DNA of 64,000 nt, taken from assembly GCA_016932335.1 (NCBI GenBank), contig JAFGCZ010000007.1:1-64000 (forward strand), given 5' to 3'. Below the pieces are notes generated by a model that worked only from the letters and a program-made list of their open reading frames with translations, ran no database searches and was not told the DNA's origin. Below are positions 36,101 through 45,491 of the stretch, piece by piece; position 1 is the stretch's first letter, and each line of letters opens with the position of its first letter. Origin of the DNA: Opitutales bacterium. Its GTDB lineage: Bacteria; Verrucomicrobiota; Verrucomicrobiia; Opitutales; Oceanipulchritudinaceae. A program made the translations under genes and the position numbers.

Positions 36101-36129
36101 ATTGTCTAAACTGACTCCTCAGTCGTCAA
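36101..36129 (-). promoter_or_regulatory. Candidate nifJ promoter with an internal inverted repeat
   Basis: On the minus strand TTGACG, 17 bp, GACAAT matches a sigma-70 promoter. The spacer contains an inverted repeat (ACTGA-CTCC-TCAGT on the plus strand), which could be an operator. The distance to the ATG is about 20 bp. No known regulator motif is recognised. Confidence 0.5.
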
Positions 36130-36285
36130 GCATTGCTTATGAAAAAGTTAATGCGTATTATCTTTACTAATGAACAATAGATGTGCCTGCTTATGGCTCC
36201 CCGTGCTTCTTGCGAGCCATCGCCTTGGTTCTTCTTTTTGCCAGTCAACGAGTTTGCTACGCGCCCCAGCGGGAGCGGTTTCTCG

Positions 36286-37227
36286 TTAGGAGCCGCTCTG
36301 GTGGATGCGTTTATACTCTTCCGCCAGTTCTGCCCAAAGTCTTCGAGCGCGAAAAGAGGTTGGCGGATCTATCTCTATCTTAAAATTGATCCATAAATCA
36401 CCCCGTTTACCCTGTGCGTTGTAGATTCCGTGCCCCTGTAGTCGTTTCATTTGCGGAGGGCACAGAATGGGGGGCGCCGTTACTTTCAGAGGGCCTTCCA
36501 GGGTGTGGATGGTCAGGTCATGCCCCAGTGCGGCATGCCAGGGAGAGAGCGTTACATCGTAGAAAATGGAATCACCGCAAACGCGCAGCACGGGGTGTTT
36601 GGCTAGGTTTACTTCAATGATCAAATCGCCTATACCACCGGCAGTGTTGTAGCCAAGGCCTTTGACTCTCAGAAAAGCTCCTTCATACAGCTTGCCTGGG
36701 ATCTGCACCTTGTACTTTCGGGTCGCCTCCGGGTTCTGGCTATTGTGGGCCAGCGTTACTGTGTAAATGGAGGTCTTTAACGTGTCCTCCAGAGAGATCT
36801 CCAAAAGCCCCGGTATATCGATAGGGCGGCAAGCCGATTCCTCTGCGGCAATCAATTGCGCTTCATAATGCTGGCGAATTGGTTGCTGGGTGAACTTCGG
36901 TGAAAACTGGTGCGCAGTGGTCGCTTTCTTCTTGGAGAAAACCTTGTGTTGATCCGAAGGCGAGGACGTTCCGCTTCGCTTGCTGAAGGGGCTGCGTTCC
37001 ACCCGTTGCGACATATTTGCCCGCGCATCAAGTTCTACATCGTAGGCCTGTCTGCGCAAATCATCCATCAGCACCTCATACGCTTCACGCGCCTGTATAA
37101 ACGCCTCCGTGTGGCTTTCATCCGCCACATCTGGATGCAATACCAACGCCAGCTCGCGGAATGCTCTCCGAATATCGTTTTTTTCTGCCGTTCTCGGGAT
37201 ATTCAGGATGTGGTAGTAATTCTTCAT
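36286..37227 (-). CDS. DnaJ-like co-chaperone without zinc domain (CbpA type)
   Basis: A 313-residue J protein. The J domain (1-65) has the HPD motif in ALVLHPDVADE. A linker of about 80 residues follows, rich in Ser, Lys and Gln. Two C-terminal substrate-binding domains come next (ISLEDTLKTSIYTVTL; FLRVKGLGYNTAGGIGDLIIEVNLAKH in pieces). The cysteine-rich zinc fingers of DnaJ are absent, so it belongs to the CbpA/DjlA-like class. It stimulates DnaK ATPase in that family. It is the last gene of a possible cheD-HDOD-dnaJ run. Confidence 0.9.
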   Translation of the reverse strand: MKNYYHILNIPRTAEKNDIRRAFRELALVLHPDVADESHTEAFIQAREAYEVLMDDLRRQAYDVELDARANMSQRVERSPFSKRSGTSSPSDQHKVFSKKKATTAHQFSPKFTQQPIRQHYEAQLIAAEESACRPIDIPGLLEISLEDTLKTSIYTVTLAHNSQNPEATRKYKVQIPGKLYEGAFLRVKGLGYNTAGGIGDLIIEVNLAKHPVLRVCGDSIFYDVTLSPWHAALGHDLTIHTLEGPLKVTAPPILCPPQMKRLQGHGIYNAQGKRGDLWINFKIEIDPPTSFRARRLWAELAEEYKRIHQSGS

Positions 37228-37271
37228 GTCCCGTTACCGGAAAGCAGAGTAACCTCTGTCCGTCTGTTTGT

Positions 37272-38123
37272 TTAAACAGGCTGTTTTTGATCCAGCAAAT
37301 CTTTGATTTCTTCGAGCTTTTCGTGCGCTTCGATGATGAACTTCTGCAGGCGCACGTCGTCGATACCGATCGCTTCCACAGTGCTTTCCGAAACTTCAAA
37401 TGCCCAGGAATCTTTTCCGTGGTTGTGCCCCAGACTCGAAACCGTCCAGATGGAAAGGTTCAACATGCAGGCCATTTTGCGGAATTCCTCGTTGGCTCCC
37501 ATGGGATTGCTCTGGTATTCAATGGGCACCGTTACTTCGTCGTCAAACTTCCACTTGCGCAGCAGGGTCGAGGCTACCTGTGCATTGGTTACTCCGTAAA
37601 TGGCGCGTTCTGCCTGAGCCAGCGGCAAATGGCGGTTTTCGACCAAGTCCATTACCCGGGTATAGTCAAATTCGCGGTAGGTGCTCAGTACTACTTTACC
37701 CAGAGAGTGGAGGATCCCCACGGTGTAGGCGGCAGAAATGTCTGTGCCAATATGCCCGGCCAGCAACTCCATCACATAACCGGTAGCCAGTGAATATTCC
37801 CAGAGCTGACCTTCTTCAATGCACAGGTCGGGCAACTTGTCGCCCAGCATTTCGCGCCCGCAGACCATCGCTACCAGCTTGTAGACCTCGCGGTAACCGA
37901 TCCGGCCCACGGCGTCGTCCAAATCATAGACATGGCTGCCGCCAAAATAAGCACTGTTGGCCAGTTTCAACACCTGGGCCATCAGAGACGGATCCACTTT
38001 TATGTAGCCGACAATTTCTCCCGGATCGGAATCCGTGTCCGAAAGAAGACGCAAAAGCATTGGAAGGACGGCCGGAGCTGGGGGTAGTTTTTCGACCTTT
38101 TCTAAAACTGTTTGTACATTCAT
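37272..38123 (-). CDS. HDOD-domain signalling protein
   Basis: A 283-residue protein covering one HDOD domain (residues about 10-210), a degenerate relative of HD phosphodiesterases. Typical parts are LPPAPAVLPMLLRLLSD, QVLKLANSAYFGG, DDAVGRIGYREVYKLV and AYTVGILHSLGKVVLS. HDOD proteins act as partner-binding modules in motility and stress signalling. The start overlaps the cheD stop by 4 bp (ATGA), so the two are probably co-translated. Confidence 0.9.
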   Translation of the reverse strand: MNVQTVLEKVEKLPPAPAVLPMLLRLLSDTDSDPGEIVGYIKVDPSLMAQVLKLANSAYFGGSHVYDLDDAVGRIGYREVYKLVAMVCGREMLGDKLPDLCIEEGQLWEYSLATGYVMELLAGHIGTDISAAYTVGILHSLGKVVLSTYREFDYTRVMDLVENRHLPLAQAERAIYGVTNAQVASTLLRKWKFDDEVTVPIEYQSNPMGANEEFRKMACMLNLSIWTVSSLGHNHGKDSWAFEVSESTVEAIGIDDVRLQKFIIEAHEKLEEIKDLLDQKQPV

Positions 38124-38641
38124 ACCAGTGTAAAGCGCTTGGTTTCGCTTGGAAGTTTGATGTCGACAACACCTGTGTTGATCTTGAAATGCAGGGTTCT
38201 GTTGTTTAGCCCGGCAAGGTCTTCACCCATTATGTTGAGGCGTTCGCGCTGCAGTATTTTCTTTACCGCAATAATATTGCGTTCACCGATCTTGAAAAAG
38301 TCGCTTCCCGACAGCACATTTGCCCCGCCGGCTAGGAATATCTTCAATCTGCGGGGATTGGCATTCAGCCCGTAAAGCCCCTTTAGAAAAGCCCGCAAAC
38401 CCGTGTCTGCAAACATTGCCGGTTGCCGTTGGGCCTTTTCCGGAGTAAGCGTAGAGTCGGGGAGCATTATATGCAGCATCCCGCCTACTTTCGCTGCGGA
38501 ATCCAGTGCGACAATGCCGACACAGGACCCCAGAGCATATGTGCTAATCACTACATTTGCATTATTGGATACGGCCATATCGCCGACGCCGACGACTACT
38601 CGTTCTGCAAATATACTTCCGATTGTTGGTGCTCCGCCCAT
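38120..38641 (-). CDS. cheD: Chemoreceptor glutamine deamidase CheD
   Basis: A 173-residue CheD, which deamidates glutamines on chemoreceptors. The catalytic Cys is in STYALGSCVGIV, the His in VGGMLHIMLPDS, and the Thr/Ser region follows. FLAGGANVL and GERNIIAVKKIL are family hallmarks. It fits functionally with the CheW gene 0.8 kb upstream on the same strand and the receptor-like gene at 10-11 kb. Confidence 0.93.
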   Translation of the reverse strand: MGGAPTIGSIFAERVVVGVGDMAVSNNANVVISTYALGSCVGIVALDSAAKVGGMLHIMLPDSTLTPEKAQRQPAMFADTGLRAFLKGLYGLNANPRRLKIFLAGGANVLSGSDFFKIGERNIIAVKKILQRERLNIMGEDLAGLNNRTLHFKINTGVVDIKLPSETKRFTLV

Positions 38642-38793
38642 GCTTAAGAATAATATAGTAAGGGGATAAAGTAGCGAGTGTTAGAGCAGGTTACTGCTCA
38701 GTAACTCTGCCCCTATAAATAACCTAGAAGACCCCTTTTTGGCAAGCCGAATTAAGTATTTAAAATCAGCGGAGCATTTTCTTTGGGCATTGC

Positions 38794-39237
38794 TTAGCCT
38801 GCCATCATCAGCGGCACCCGCCGCTCGCCTGTGCTTGGCAACGTAAGTTCTTTCTTCAATGCTTCCTTTTCCTGGGCCATATGGTCTATCTGCATGGCTA
38901 ACTGCTCACTCATGCTTCCACTTTCCAGATCCAGCTCGGCACCGTCGCTGCGCACCAGCTTATAGCTGCCCTCATCGCTGCACACCAGTTCCGTGTTCGC
39001 CGCAGCCGGAGCATCGGCCAAAAATGCCTGCACTTCGGGCAGATTGTTCAGGCTTTGTTTTAAGGCCTGCATTTCCTGTTGCAGTTGCTTCAGGCGGATT
39101 TTCCCGTCTTCGCTGCTCAAGAGAGTGCCAAAATCGGAACTGTTTGCCGTTGCGCTGGTGTTGGACGAGGAAGAAAATACCCCGTTTACAACACTGCGTC
39201 CCAGAGATAGTAAGCCGGATGCAATCAATGGATTCAT
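38794..39237 (-). CDS. Hypothetical protein with coiled-coil tendency
   Basis: A 147-residue protein I do not recognise. The first 40 residues are small and Ser/Asn-rich. Residues about 45-70 (IRLKQLQQEMQALKQSLNNL) and 110-135 are amphipathic and could form coiled coils. No signal peptide is obvious. It sits between cheW and cheD on the same strand, so a link to motility or chemotaxis is possible but not shown. Confidence 0.6.
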   Translation of the reverse strand: MNPLIASGLLSLGRSVVNGVFSSSSNTSATANSSDFGTLLSSEDGKIRLKQLQQEMQALKQSLNNLPEVQAFLADAPAAANTELVCSDEGSYKLVRSDGAELDLESGSMSEQLAMQIDHMAQEKEALKKELTLPSTGERRVPLMMAG

Positions 39238-39385
39238 TTAATGCTTTGAATAGGAATGGTTTCGATGCTTTTTTTTGGGCTTTGCCTCTTTCCGGCGGCG
39301 CTTCTGCGGGCCTTCGTCTACCTATGTTCAGCACGCCCCGTGCCATTCCTTGTTAGATTCCCTGATTGAACGTTCGTACAAGAGT

Positions 39386-39414
39386 AGCGCGTGTCACTTG
39401 CCCTGACACGCGCT
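39386..39414 (-). terminator. Hairpin downstream of cheW
   Basis: An 11-bp perfect stem (AGCGCGTGTCA / TGACACGCGCT) with a 7-nt loop, 55 bp after the cheW stop. It has no T-run on the minus strand, so it is a weak or factor-assisted terminator at best. Confidence 0.6.
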
Positions 39415-39469
39415 AATTGTGCATTGGTATATGCGTCTCTCTGAATGGATATACCCTAGAAAAGTCTAT

Positions 39470-39964
39470 CTAAAAACGCTTGATTTCCTCAAGGATTACG
39501 CGGTCGATGTCAAGCAAGGTCTTCACTTCTCCCTTAATTTTTGCAATTCCAAGGATGTACTCGTTTTCAAACTGGTTGCCGATTTCCGGTGGATCTTCCA
39601 CCTCATCTTCGCTGATATTAACGACTTCCTCAACTGCGTCGACAATCAAGCCAACCGATGTCTGCATTCCTTCCACATTGTTGATTTGTACCACTACAAT
39701 GCAGGTGCGTTCGGTTACTTTGTCTTCTCCCACCTCAAACTTCAGCCGCATATCTATCACCGGGATTACCTTGCCGCGCAGGTTGATCACTCCTTTGACG
39801 TATTTCGGCATTTGCGGAACCGGGGTAATCTTCTGCATGCGGATAATTTCACGGATTTTCAACACGGCAACCCCGTAGGATTCTTCTCCCAATGCGAAAG
39901 TTAGAAATTTGCCCGCTGCAAAAGCATGCTTCTCTTTTTTGGATACTTCTTTTACTTCTGCCAT
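39470..39964 (-). CDS. cheW: Chemotaxis coupling protein CheW
   Basis: A 164-residue CheW that links chemoreceptors to the CheA kinase. It shows KFLTFALGEESYGVAVLKIREI, MPKYVKGVINLRGKVIPVIDMRLKF (in pieces), VGLIVDAVEEVVNI and the C-terminal ILGIAKIKGEVKTLLDIDRVI. CheA is not encoded in this window. It is separated from the downstream hypothetical gene by a hairpin. Confidence 0.95.
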   Translation of the reverse strand: MAEVKEVSKKEKHAFAAGKFLTFALGEESYGVAVLKIREIIRMQKITPVPQMPKYVKGVINLRGKVIPVIDMRLKFEVGEDKVTERTCIVVVQINNVEGMQTSVGLIVDAVEEVVNISEDEVEDPPEIGNQFENEYILGIAKIKGEVKTLLDIDRVILEEIKRF

Positions 39965-40144
39965 ATCGTGTGCCTTGGTTTGAGGTCTTTCCTAATCAAT
40001 ACCTTACTTCTATCGTTTTCAACTCATGTGACAATATTTATTTGGGCAACCCCCTTCCCCGCATCCTTTTTTACGTATCTTTAAAGAATCCCGTTCTGCG
40101 CAGAAATACTTGCTCCATACTCCTCTTTCAGCCATTATTGCTTC

Positions 40145-40558
40145 ATGCGCTGGCGTTTAGCTATTCTTCTTTTTGCTCTAACTGTAGTGGCCTCCCTCTT
40201 TTCCGGATGCGACGATGCTCCAACGGTCTCTCTCGTCCCTGTCGATAAAGATGGCAATACCCGCGTCTACGACAGCGCCGATAAAATCTACTCGGATCAT
40301 TGTCAGCGTTGTCATGGCCCGTTGTTGGAATCTTCTCTGGTCGATTCCGCCATTATGCGGCAGGGTGGGGCCGCGCTTCTGGATTACCTCATGCCCCCGC
40401 TCGATCCCGATGCCGGCTCTGCCGCTAAAAAAATGCATTCGCCGTCTCTGCGCTATGTCGGCAATGCTCGCCTCGCCAAGCTGCTCAATTACTGCAATGA
40501 GGAGTTTTACGGAAAACCGCCCCAGTATTCAGAGTCACAATTGAGGGCACATCAGTAG
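40145..40558 (+). CDS. Small c-type cytochrome lipoprotein
   Basis: A 137-residue exported protein. The N-terminus is a lipoprotein signal ending LFSGC, so it should be lipid-anchored. One heme-binding CxxCH is present (CQRCH), and a Met further on (in LMPP) could be the distal ligand. It may be an electron carrier in the periplasm. It is followed 44 bp later by apbE, which attaches FMN to proteins of redox chains. Confidence 0.8.
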   Translation: MRWRLAILLFALTVVASLFSGCDDAPTVSLVPVDKDGNTRVYDSADKIYSDHCQRCHGPLLESSLVDSAIMRQGGAALLDYLMPPLDPDAGSAAKKMHSPSLRYVGNARLAKLLNYCNEEFYGKPPQYSESQLRAHQ

Positions 40559-40602
40559 TCTTTTCCGTTGCCTTGCGCGTGTTCGCGGAGAAAATACGGC
40601 CC

Positions 40603-41646
40603 ATGCCCAAACGCAACCAATCTCTTTTTGCTGTTGTCCTCCTGCTCGCCTTTGCCGTTTTTTATGCCCGCCACCAGACTCGTGCTCTGGAGGCACGCAC
40701 ACCGGCTCTGACACCCTTTCAACTGCAACCCGAACGCATCATGGGCACCTCCTGTCAGCTGGTTGTTTTGGCTGCAGACCCTCAGGCCTGCGACGCGGCT
40801 CCTCAGATGCTTCAGGAGGCCGAAGCTAACCTCAGGCACCTGGAAACCCTTTTCTCTACCTATATAAATGTTTCGGAGGTCTCGCGCATCAATCAGGCCG
40901 GTGCCGGAGAGGTTGTTCCACTTTCACCGGAGGTCCTGGAGGTCTTGCATTCGGCCAGAACTGCCTGGGAGCAGTCGGCCGGAGCTTTTGATGTTACCTG
41001 CTATCCCCTGATTCAACTTTGGCGCAACGCCGGTAAAGAGGGGAGGATTCCTTCTGCGGAAGATATTCGTCTGGCCCGGGAGGCTTCCTCCTGGAGCGAC
41101 TTCGAGCTGCTTTCCGATGGCATCCGCAAGCTCAAGGCCACGGCCCGAATCGATCTCGGAGGCATTGCCAAGGGCTATTCCATCGACTCCACCTTCCTTA
41201 TGCTCCAGGCACAACCGGTTACGTCCGTGCTCGTCGATGTCGGAGGCGATCTCCGTGTGAGTGGTCCATATACCGACACCCTCCTTTGGCCCGTGGAACT
41301 GAAAAATCCTACCGCAAACGGCAGTATTACCCACCTCCACCTGACAGATATGGCTGTTTGCACCAGTGGGGACTACGAGCGCTACACCACTATTCAGGAT
41401 CAGCGTTTCAGCCACATTATGGATCCCCGCAGTGGTATCCCCGCCCATGTTGCCAAAAGCGTTACCGTGGCCGGCCCTTCCGCTATGGTGGCCGATACCT
41501 GGGCGACAGCGCTTTCCGTTCTTGGTGAGGAAGGCTTGGCCTTGCTTCCCGAGGGGTATCAGGCGACTATTCTTTTTCAGGAAAACGGTGTTTTGCGGGA
41601 GATTTCCTCCGCGGGTTGGGCGCAACTTGCCAATCCCTCTGAATAA
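40603..41646 (+). CDS. apbE: FAD:protein FMN transferase ApbE
   Basis: A 347-residue enzyme that covalently attaches FMN to a Thr in targets such as Rnf and Nqr subunits. One N-terminal membrane helix (SLFAVVLLLAFAVFYA) anchors it. Family motifs are MGTSCQLVVLA, GAFDVTCYPLIQLW, RIDLGGIAKGYSID, VDVGGDLRVSG and the metal-binding HIMDPRSGIP followed by ADTWATALSVLG. The ATG at 40603 gives the best membrane anchor; an upstream GTG/ATG in the same frame adds ten residues. Confidence 0.94.
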   Translation: MPKRNQSLFAVVLLLAFAVFYARHQTRALEARTPALTPFQLQPERIMGTSCQLVVLAADPQACDAAPQMLQEAEANLRHLETLFSTYINVSEVSRINQAGAGEVVPLSPEVLEVLHSARTAWEQSAGAFDVTCYPLIQLWRNAGKEGRIPSAEDIRLAREASSWSDFELLSDGIRKLKATARIDLGGIAKGYSIDSTFLMLQAQPVTSVLVDVGGDLRVSGPYTDTLLWPVELKNPTANGSITHLHLTDMAVCTSGDYERYTTIQDQRFSHIMDPRSGIPAHVAKSVTVAGPSAMVADTWATALSVLGEEGLALLPEGYQATILFQENGVLREISSAGWAQLANPSE

Positions 41647-41790
41647 GCCGTTTTAGCTTCGACTAACGCTTTTTAAATAGGCTGATTTCCTAATGTTCAG
41701 TATTAGAACCGTTAATCGTTAACATTCGCTAAACAACTGATTTTCAGCAACCTGAATGGGCTCCGTATTTTTTCTCTCAAATGGAGTTGA

Positions 41791-41806
41791 CCACCATATA
41801 TTGTGG
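41791..41806 (+). promoter_or_regulatory. NrdR box 1 (candidate)
   Basis: CCACCATATATTGTGG matches the NrdR palindrome (roughly ACACWATATATWGTGT) at 13 of 16 positions. It lies 122 bp before the nrdJ start codon. Confidence 0.7.
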
Positions 41807-41821
41807 GTTTACCTTCCTCGA

Positions 41822-41837
41822 TCACAAGATGTAGTGT
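41822..41837 (+). promoter_or_regulatory. NrdR box 2 (candidate)
   Basis: TCACAAGATGTAGTGT matches the same palindrome at 13 of 16 positions. Its start is 31 bp from box 1, three helical turns, which is the spacing known for paired NrdR boxes. NrdR represses ribonucleotide reductase genes when dATP is high. Confidence 0.7.
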
Positions 41838-41928
41838 TTTTATTCAAGTCATTATCCTTGAACTACTTTTTGTGCTGTACCTTGTATTAACTGCATTATA
41901 GACCACGTTCATCAGGAATATTTTTGTC

Positions 41929-44844
41929 ATGGAAGATCAGATTGCCCAAAAAAAGAACTCTAAAACAGAGTCACCGCGCTCGCTGCCCATCACCCGTACT
42001 TTCAGCCGTTCCGACGTTAAACCATTCGACGATATCGAGTGGGAGTTGCGCTCTGCGGAGATTATGGACGATAAGGGAAATGCCATCTTCAAACAGACTA
42101 ATATTGAAGTACCCAAAGCCTTCTCCGACCTTGCCACCAAGATTCTGGCTTCCAAATATTTTTACGGCGACATCGACCTCGGGGCAGACCCTAAAAACGG
42201 CGGTCGCGAGCACTCCTTCCGTCAGGTAGTCACCCGTATTGCCAAAACCCTCGCCACTTGGGGGCTCAAGGATAATTACTTCCGCAGCGAAGAAGAAAGT
42301 GCCATTTTCGAAGACGAGCTCACTTGGTTGCTCGTGAACCAATACGGTGCCTTCAATTCTCCCGTATGGTTCAACCTCGGCCTTTTTGCTGAATACGAAA
42401 CTGGCAAAAACAGCGATCTTGGCAACTATTTCTGGAATCCTCTTTCCGAAGCCGTAGAGCGTGCCCGTACCCAATACGAGTATCCTCAATGCTCTGCCTG
42501 CTTTATTCAGAGTGTGGACGACAATATGGAGTCCATCATGCAGTTGGCCAACTCCGAAGCCATGCTCTTCAAGTTTGGCAGCGGCAGCGGTACCGACCTC
42601 AGCTCTCTGCGCTCCTCCCGCGAAAAGCTTTCCGGTGGTGGCAAACCCTCTGGCCCGCTCAGTTTCCTCGCTGTGTATGACTCCATTGCCGGAGTGGTTA
42701 AGAGTGGCGGCAAAACCCGCCGCGCTGCCAAAATGAATGTGCTCAAGGATTTCCATCCCGACATCGAGGAATTCATCATGGCCAAGACTACCGAGGAGAA
42801 AAAAGCCTGGGCCTTGATTGAGCAGGGATACAACCCTTCCTTTAATGGAGACGCTTACGGTTCCATCAAATTCCAAAACGAAAACCTCTCCATCCGTGCT
42901 TCCGACGACTTTATGCAGGCAGCAATCGAGGGTCGCGAGTGGTGGACGCGTAGCGTTGTCAGCAACGAACCCTGTGAAAAGAAGAACGCCGGTAAGCTGC
43001 TTACTCTGATCGCCGAAGGCACCCACCTCTGTGGCGACCCTGGCATGCAGTTCGACGATAACATCCACAAGTGGCACACCTGTAAGGGTTCCGGCCGCCA
43101 GAACTGCACCAACCCCTGCTCGGAATACCTCTTCCTCGACAATTCCGCATGTAATTTGGCCTCCATCAACCTGATGAAGTTCCGCAACCCCAAAGGGTTC
43201 GATTACAAACGCTTTGCCGAAGCCTGCCGCACCTTCATCATTGCTCAGGAGATTATTGTCGACCGCTCTTCCTATCCCACGGAAGGCATTACCTACAATT
43301 CGCACATTTTCCGCACCCTTGGCCTTGGCTATGCCAACCTTGGCTCCTTGCTCATGAGCTATGGACTCAGCTACGACTCCGATGCAGGCCGCGCTTTATC
43401 CGCCGGAATCACCGCTGTCATGACTGGTGCCGCCTACAAGGCTTCCGCCGAAATTGCTTCTGTTATGGGGCCCTTCCCCGCATACCGCGATGCCCGCTGG
43501 TTCGGCCACGAGCAGACCCCTGCGGCCGACAATGTGGAGAGCATGCGCGAGGTCATCAACCTGCACGTCGACAGTGTCCGCAAGATCAATTCCCTCTGCC
43601 CGAGGGACCTCAGCGACTACGCCCTGCAGACATGGCGCGAAGCCGCCACCCTTGGGGAAAAGCATGGCTACCGCAATGCCCAGGTCACCGTTCTTGCCCC
43701 CACCGGCACCATCGGTTTCCTCATGGACTGCGATACCACCGGTATCGAGCCGGCCATCGGTCTGGTTGCCTACAAGCAGCTTGCCGGCGGCGGTTTCCTC
43801 ACCCTGCCCATGAACACCGTTCCCCTGTCGCTGCAATACCTCGGCTATTCTTCCGGCCAGATTCAGCAGATCTGCAAACACCTGCAGGACCACGGAACCC
43901 TTGAGGATATCACCGTCAAGGGCCAGCTTGTGGCCTCCGGTCTCAAGCCCGAGCACCTGCCAGTTTTCGATACCGCCTTCAATTCCGGCGCCGGTAAGCG
44001 CGTGCTTTCTTACCATGCTCATATCGACATGATGGCCGCCGTGCAGCCCTTCCTTTCCGGTGGGATTTCCAAGACCATCAACATGCCTCACGAGGCTACG
44101 GTTGAGGACATCAAGCAGGCATACATCAAGTCCTGGAGATCTGGTATTAAAGGTGTTGCCATCTACCGCGACGGCTCCAAACGCTCCGCCCCCGTTTCCA
44201 CCAAGAAGGACGAAGGCAAGGAAGGCAAACCGGCCGAGAAAGAGGTTCAGATTGTTTACGAACCTATTCGCCGTAAGATGCCCGATACCCGTGAATCTAT
44301 CACCCACAAATTCTCTATCGGTGGCAGCGAAGGTTACCTCACCGTCGGTAAATACGAAGACGGCGGCGCAGGCGAAGTCTTTATCCAGATGGCCAAGGCC
44401 GGTAGCACGATCAATGGCCTTATGGACACCATCGGCACGCTCCTCAGCCTCTGCCTCCAGTATGGGGTGCCTCTGGATACCCTCGTCAAAAAGTTCTCTC
44501 ACGTGCGCTTCGAGCCGGAAGGCCTTACCCGCAACCGTGATATTCCCATGGCCAAGAGCGTCATGGACTACCTTGCCCGCTGGCTCGGTATGGAATTCAT
44601 CAATGGCTACCGTGAGCAGATGAGCCCCGCTGCCAAGATGGAATCCGAAAGCATCGAGGACAACGCACCTACCTCCGTCGTTATCGACCGCGAGGACAAA
44701 GAGACCTACACCCAGGCACAGTTGGAAATGCTCGTCGAGTCCGAAGGCAACCTGACTTGCCCGGAATGCGGCAGCAGCAAGGTAAAAGTCACTGGCACCT
44801 GTGCCTGCTGCCTCAACTGCGGCACCTCTCTCGGTTGCAGTTAG
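41929..44844 (+). CDS. nrdJ: Adenosylcobalamin-dependent (class II) ribonucleoside-diphosphate reductase
   Basis: A 971-residue class II reductase making deoxyribonucleotides with or without oxygen. The key regions are YPQCSACFIQSVDD, FGSGSGTDLSSLRS, and the radical-site loop NPCSEYLFLDNSACNLASINL (in pieces, with the NPCSE core). The C-terminus has the zinc-type redox cysteines (CPECGSSKV, CACCLNCGTSLGC). No N-terminal ATP cone is visible. Two NrdR-like boxes lie upstream. No cobalamin riboswitch is apparent. A terminator follows, and the accessory island starts right after it. Confidence 0.95.
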   Translation: MEDQIAQKKNSKTESPRSLPITRTFSRSDVKPFDDIEWELRSAEIMDDKGNAIFKQTNIEVPKAFSDLATKILASKYFYGDIDLGADPKNGGREHSFRQVVTRIAKTLATWGLKDNYFRSEEESAIFEDELTWLLVNQYGAFNSPVWFNLGLFAEYETGKNSDLGNYFWNPLSEAVERARTQYEYPQCSACFIQSVDDNMESIMQLANSEAMLFKFGSGSGTDLSSLRSSREKLSGGGKPSGPLSFLAVYDSIAGVVKSGGKTRRAAKMNVLKDFHPDIEEFIMAKTTEEKKAWALIEQGYNPSFNGDAYGSIKFQNENLSIRASDDFMQAAIEGREWWTRSVVSNEPCEKKNAGKLLTLIAEGTHLCGDPGMQFDDNIHKWHTCKGSGRQNCTNPCSEYLFLDNSACNLASINLMKFRNPKGFDYKRFAEACRTFIIAQEIIVDRSSYPTEGITYNSHIFRTLGLGYANLGSLLMSYGLSYDSDAGRALSAGITAVMTGAAYKASAEIASVMGPFPAYRDARWFGHEQTPAADNVESMREVINLHVDSVRKINSLCPRDLSDYALQTWREAATLGEKHGYRNAQVTVLAPTGTIGFLMDCDTTGIEPAIGLVAYKQLAGGGFLTLPMNTVPLSLQYLGYSSGQIQQICKHLQDHGTLEDITVKGQLVASGLKPEHLPVFDTAFNSGAGKRVLSYHAHIDMMAAVQPFLSGGISKTINMPHEATVEDIKQAYIKSWRSGIKGVAIYRDGSKRSAPVSTKKDEGKEGKPAEKEVQIVYEPIRRKMPDTRESITHKFSIGGSEGYLTVGKYEDGGAGEVFIQMAKAGSTINGLMDTIGTLLSLCLQYGVPLDTLVKKFSHVRFEPEGLTRNRDIPMAKSVMDYLARWLGMEFINGYREQMSPAAKMESESIEDNAPTSVVIDREDKETYTQAQLEMLVESEGNLTCPECGSSKVKVTGTCACCLNCGTSLGCS

Positions 44845-44865
44845 TTACTTTTACATACTTATACG

Positions 44866-44894
44866 AGGCGCATGTTGCAAGACATGCGCCTTTG
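44866..44894 (+). terminator. Terminator of nrdJ
   Basis: AGGCGCATGT-TGCAAG-ACATGCGCCT forms a 10-bp perfect stem, followed by TTT. It marks the left edge of the core genome before the island. Confidence 0.8.
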
Positions 44895-45491
44895 CGAACA
44901 GGTGATCCTCAAGTGGATGCGGAGATCGAGATGCTTGAGGTATCGTTGCGGATTATCAAAAAGAGTTTCAACAACTAAAAAGTGCTATTGAGAACGCTGG
45001 GGAATATGAACTGAAAAAATCAATGGATTGCGGTCATCTTGTCTTATCCAAAAGTAATGCCCCAGACAATACACCGATTTATCACGAGGCCTTACAAACG
45101 ATTGAGCGCATTCTTGATCTAGGCAATCTTGAGGATTTCGGTTTTGAGGTAGTCAAAGGTCGGGTGGTTTCTCCCGAACGTAACAATAAGGTCTTTATAA
45201 CAAAGGTGGACCTGAGCCGCATTGCTAAAGCAATTGATGTTAGTCATGGAAGGCTGACGGGATTGCCGGGGGGATGTAGCACCAGTTGTATTGCATGCAG
45301 GGCGCCTCACTGCCGATGGCATTGAACAACTGGCGTATGAAAGCAAAAGGCGTGGAAAAGGCTATATAATTAGCATTCCTCAAGGATGTCTCCTCGCCCC
45401 CCTCTATACTATACATTTCCCCATCAAGGGTACGATTTCTGAAAGGAGTCTATTCTGTGCGGAAATACATGAGTGGTCATTCGTTCGGTAA
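44895..45491 (+). pseudogene. Decayed gene of unknown function, two frameshifts
   Basis: Three overlapping reading frames join into one sensible protein. The first segment (GDPQVDAEIEMLE) runs to about 44938. The second starts near 44939 (GIVADYQKEFQQLKS) and passes through FEVVKGRVVSPERNN to GRLTGLPG. The third, from about 45268, continues GDVAPVVLHAGRLTADGIEQL and ends at 45491. The second break falls in a run of six G's; five would restore the frame. The 5' end seems cut at the island junction. The function is not recognised. The alternative is separate small genes, but the continuity across the G-run favours a broken one. Confidence 0.55.

Noticed and set aside
41647..41928. Cobalamin riboswitch before nrdJ.
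   Set aside because: The 280 bp lack a B12-box-like sequence and the multi-stem fold; the NrdR-like boxes explain the region better.
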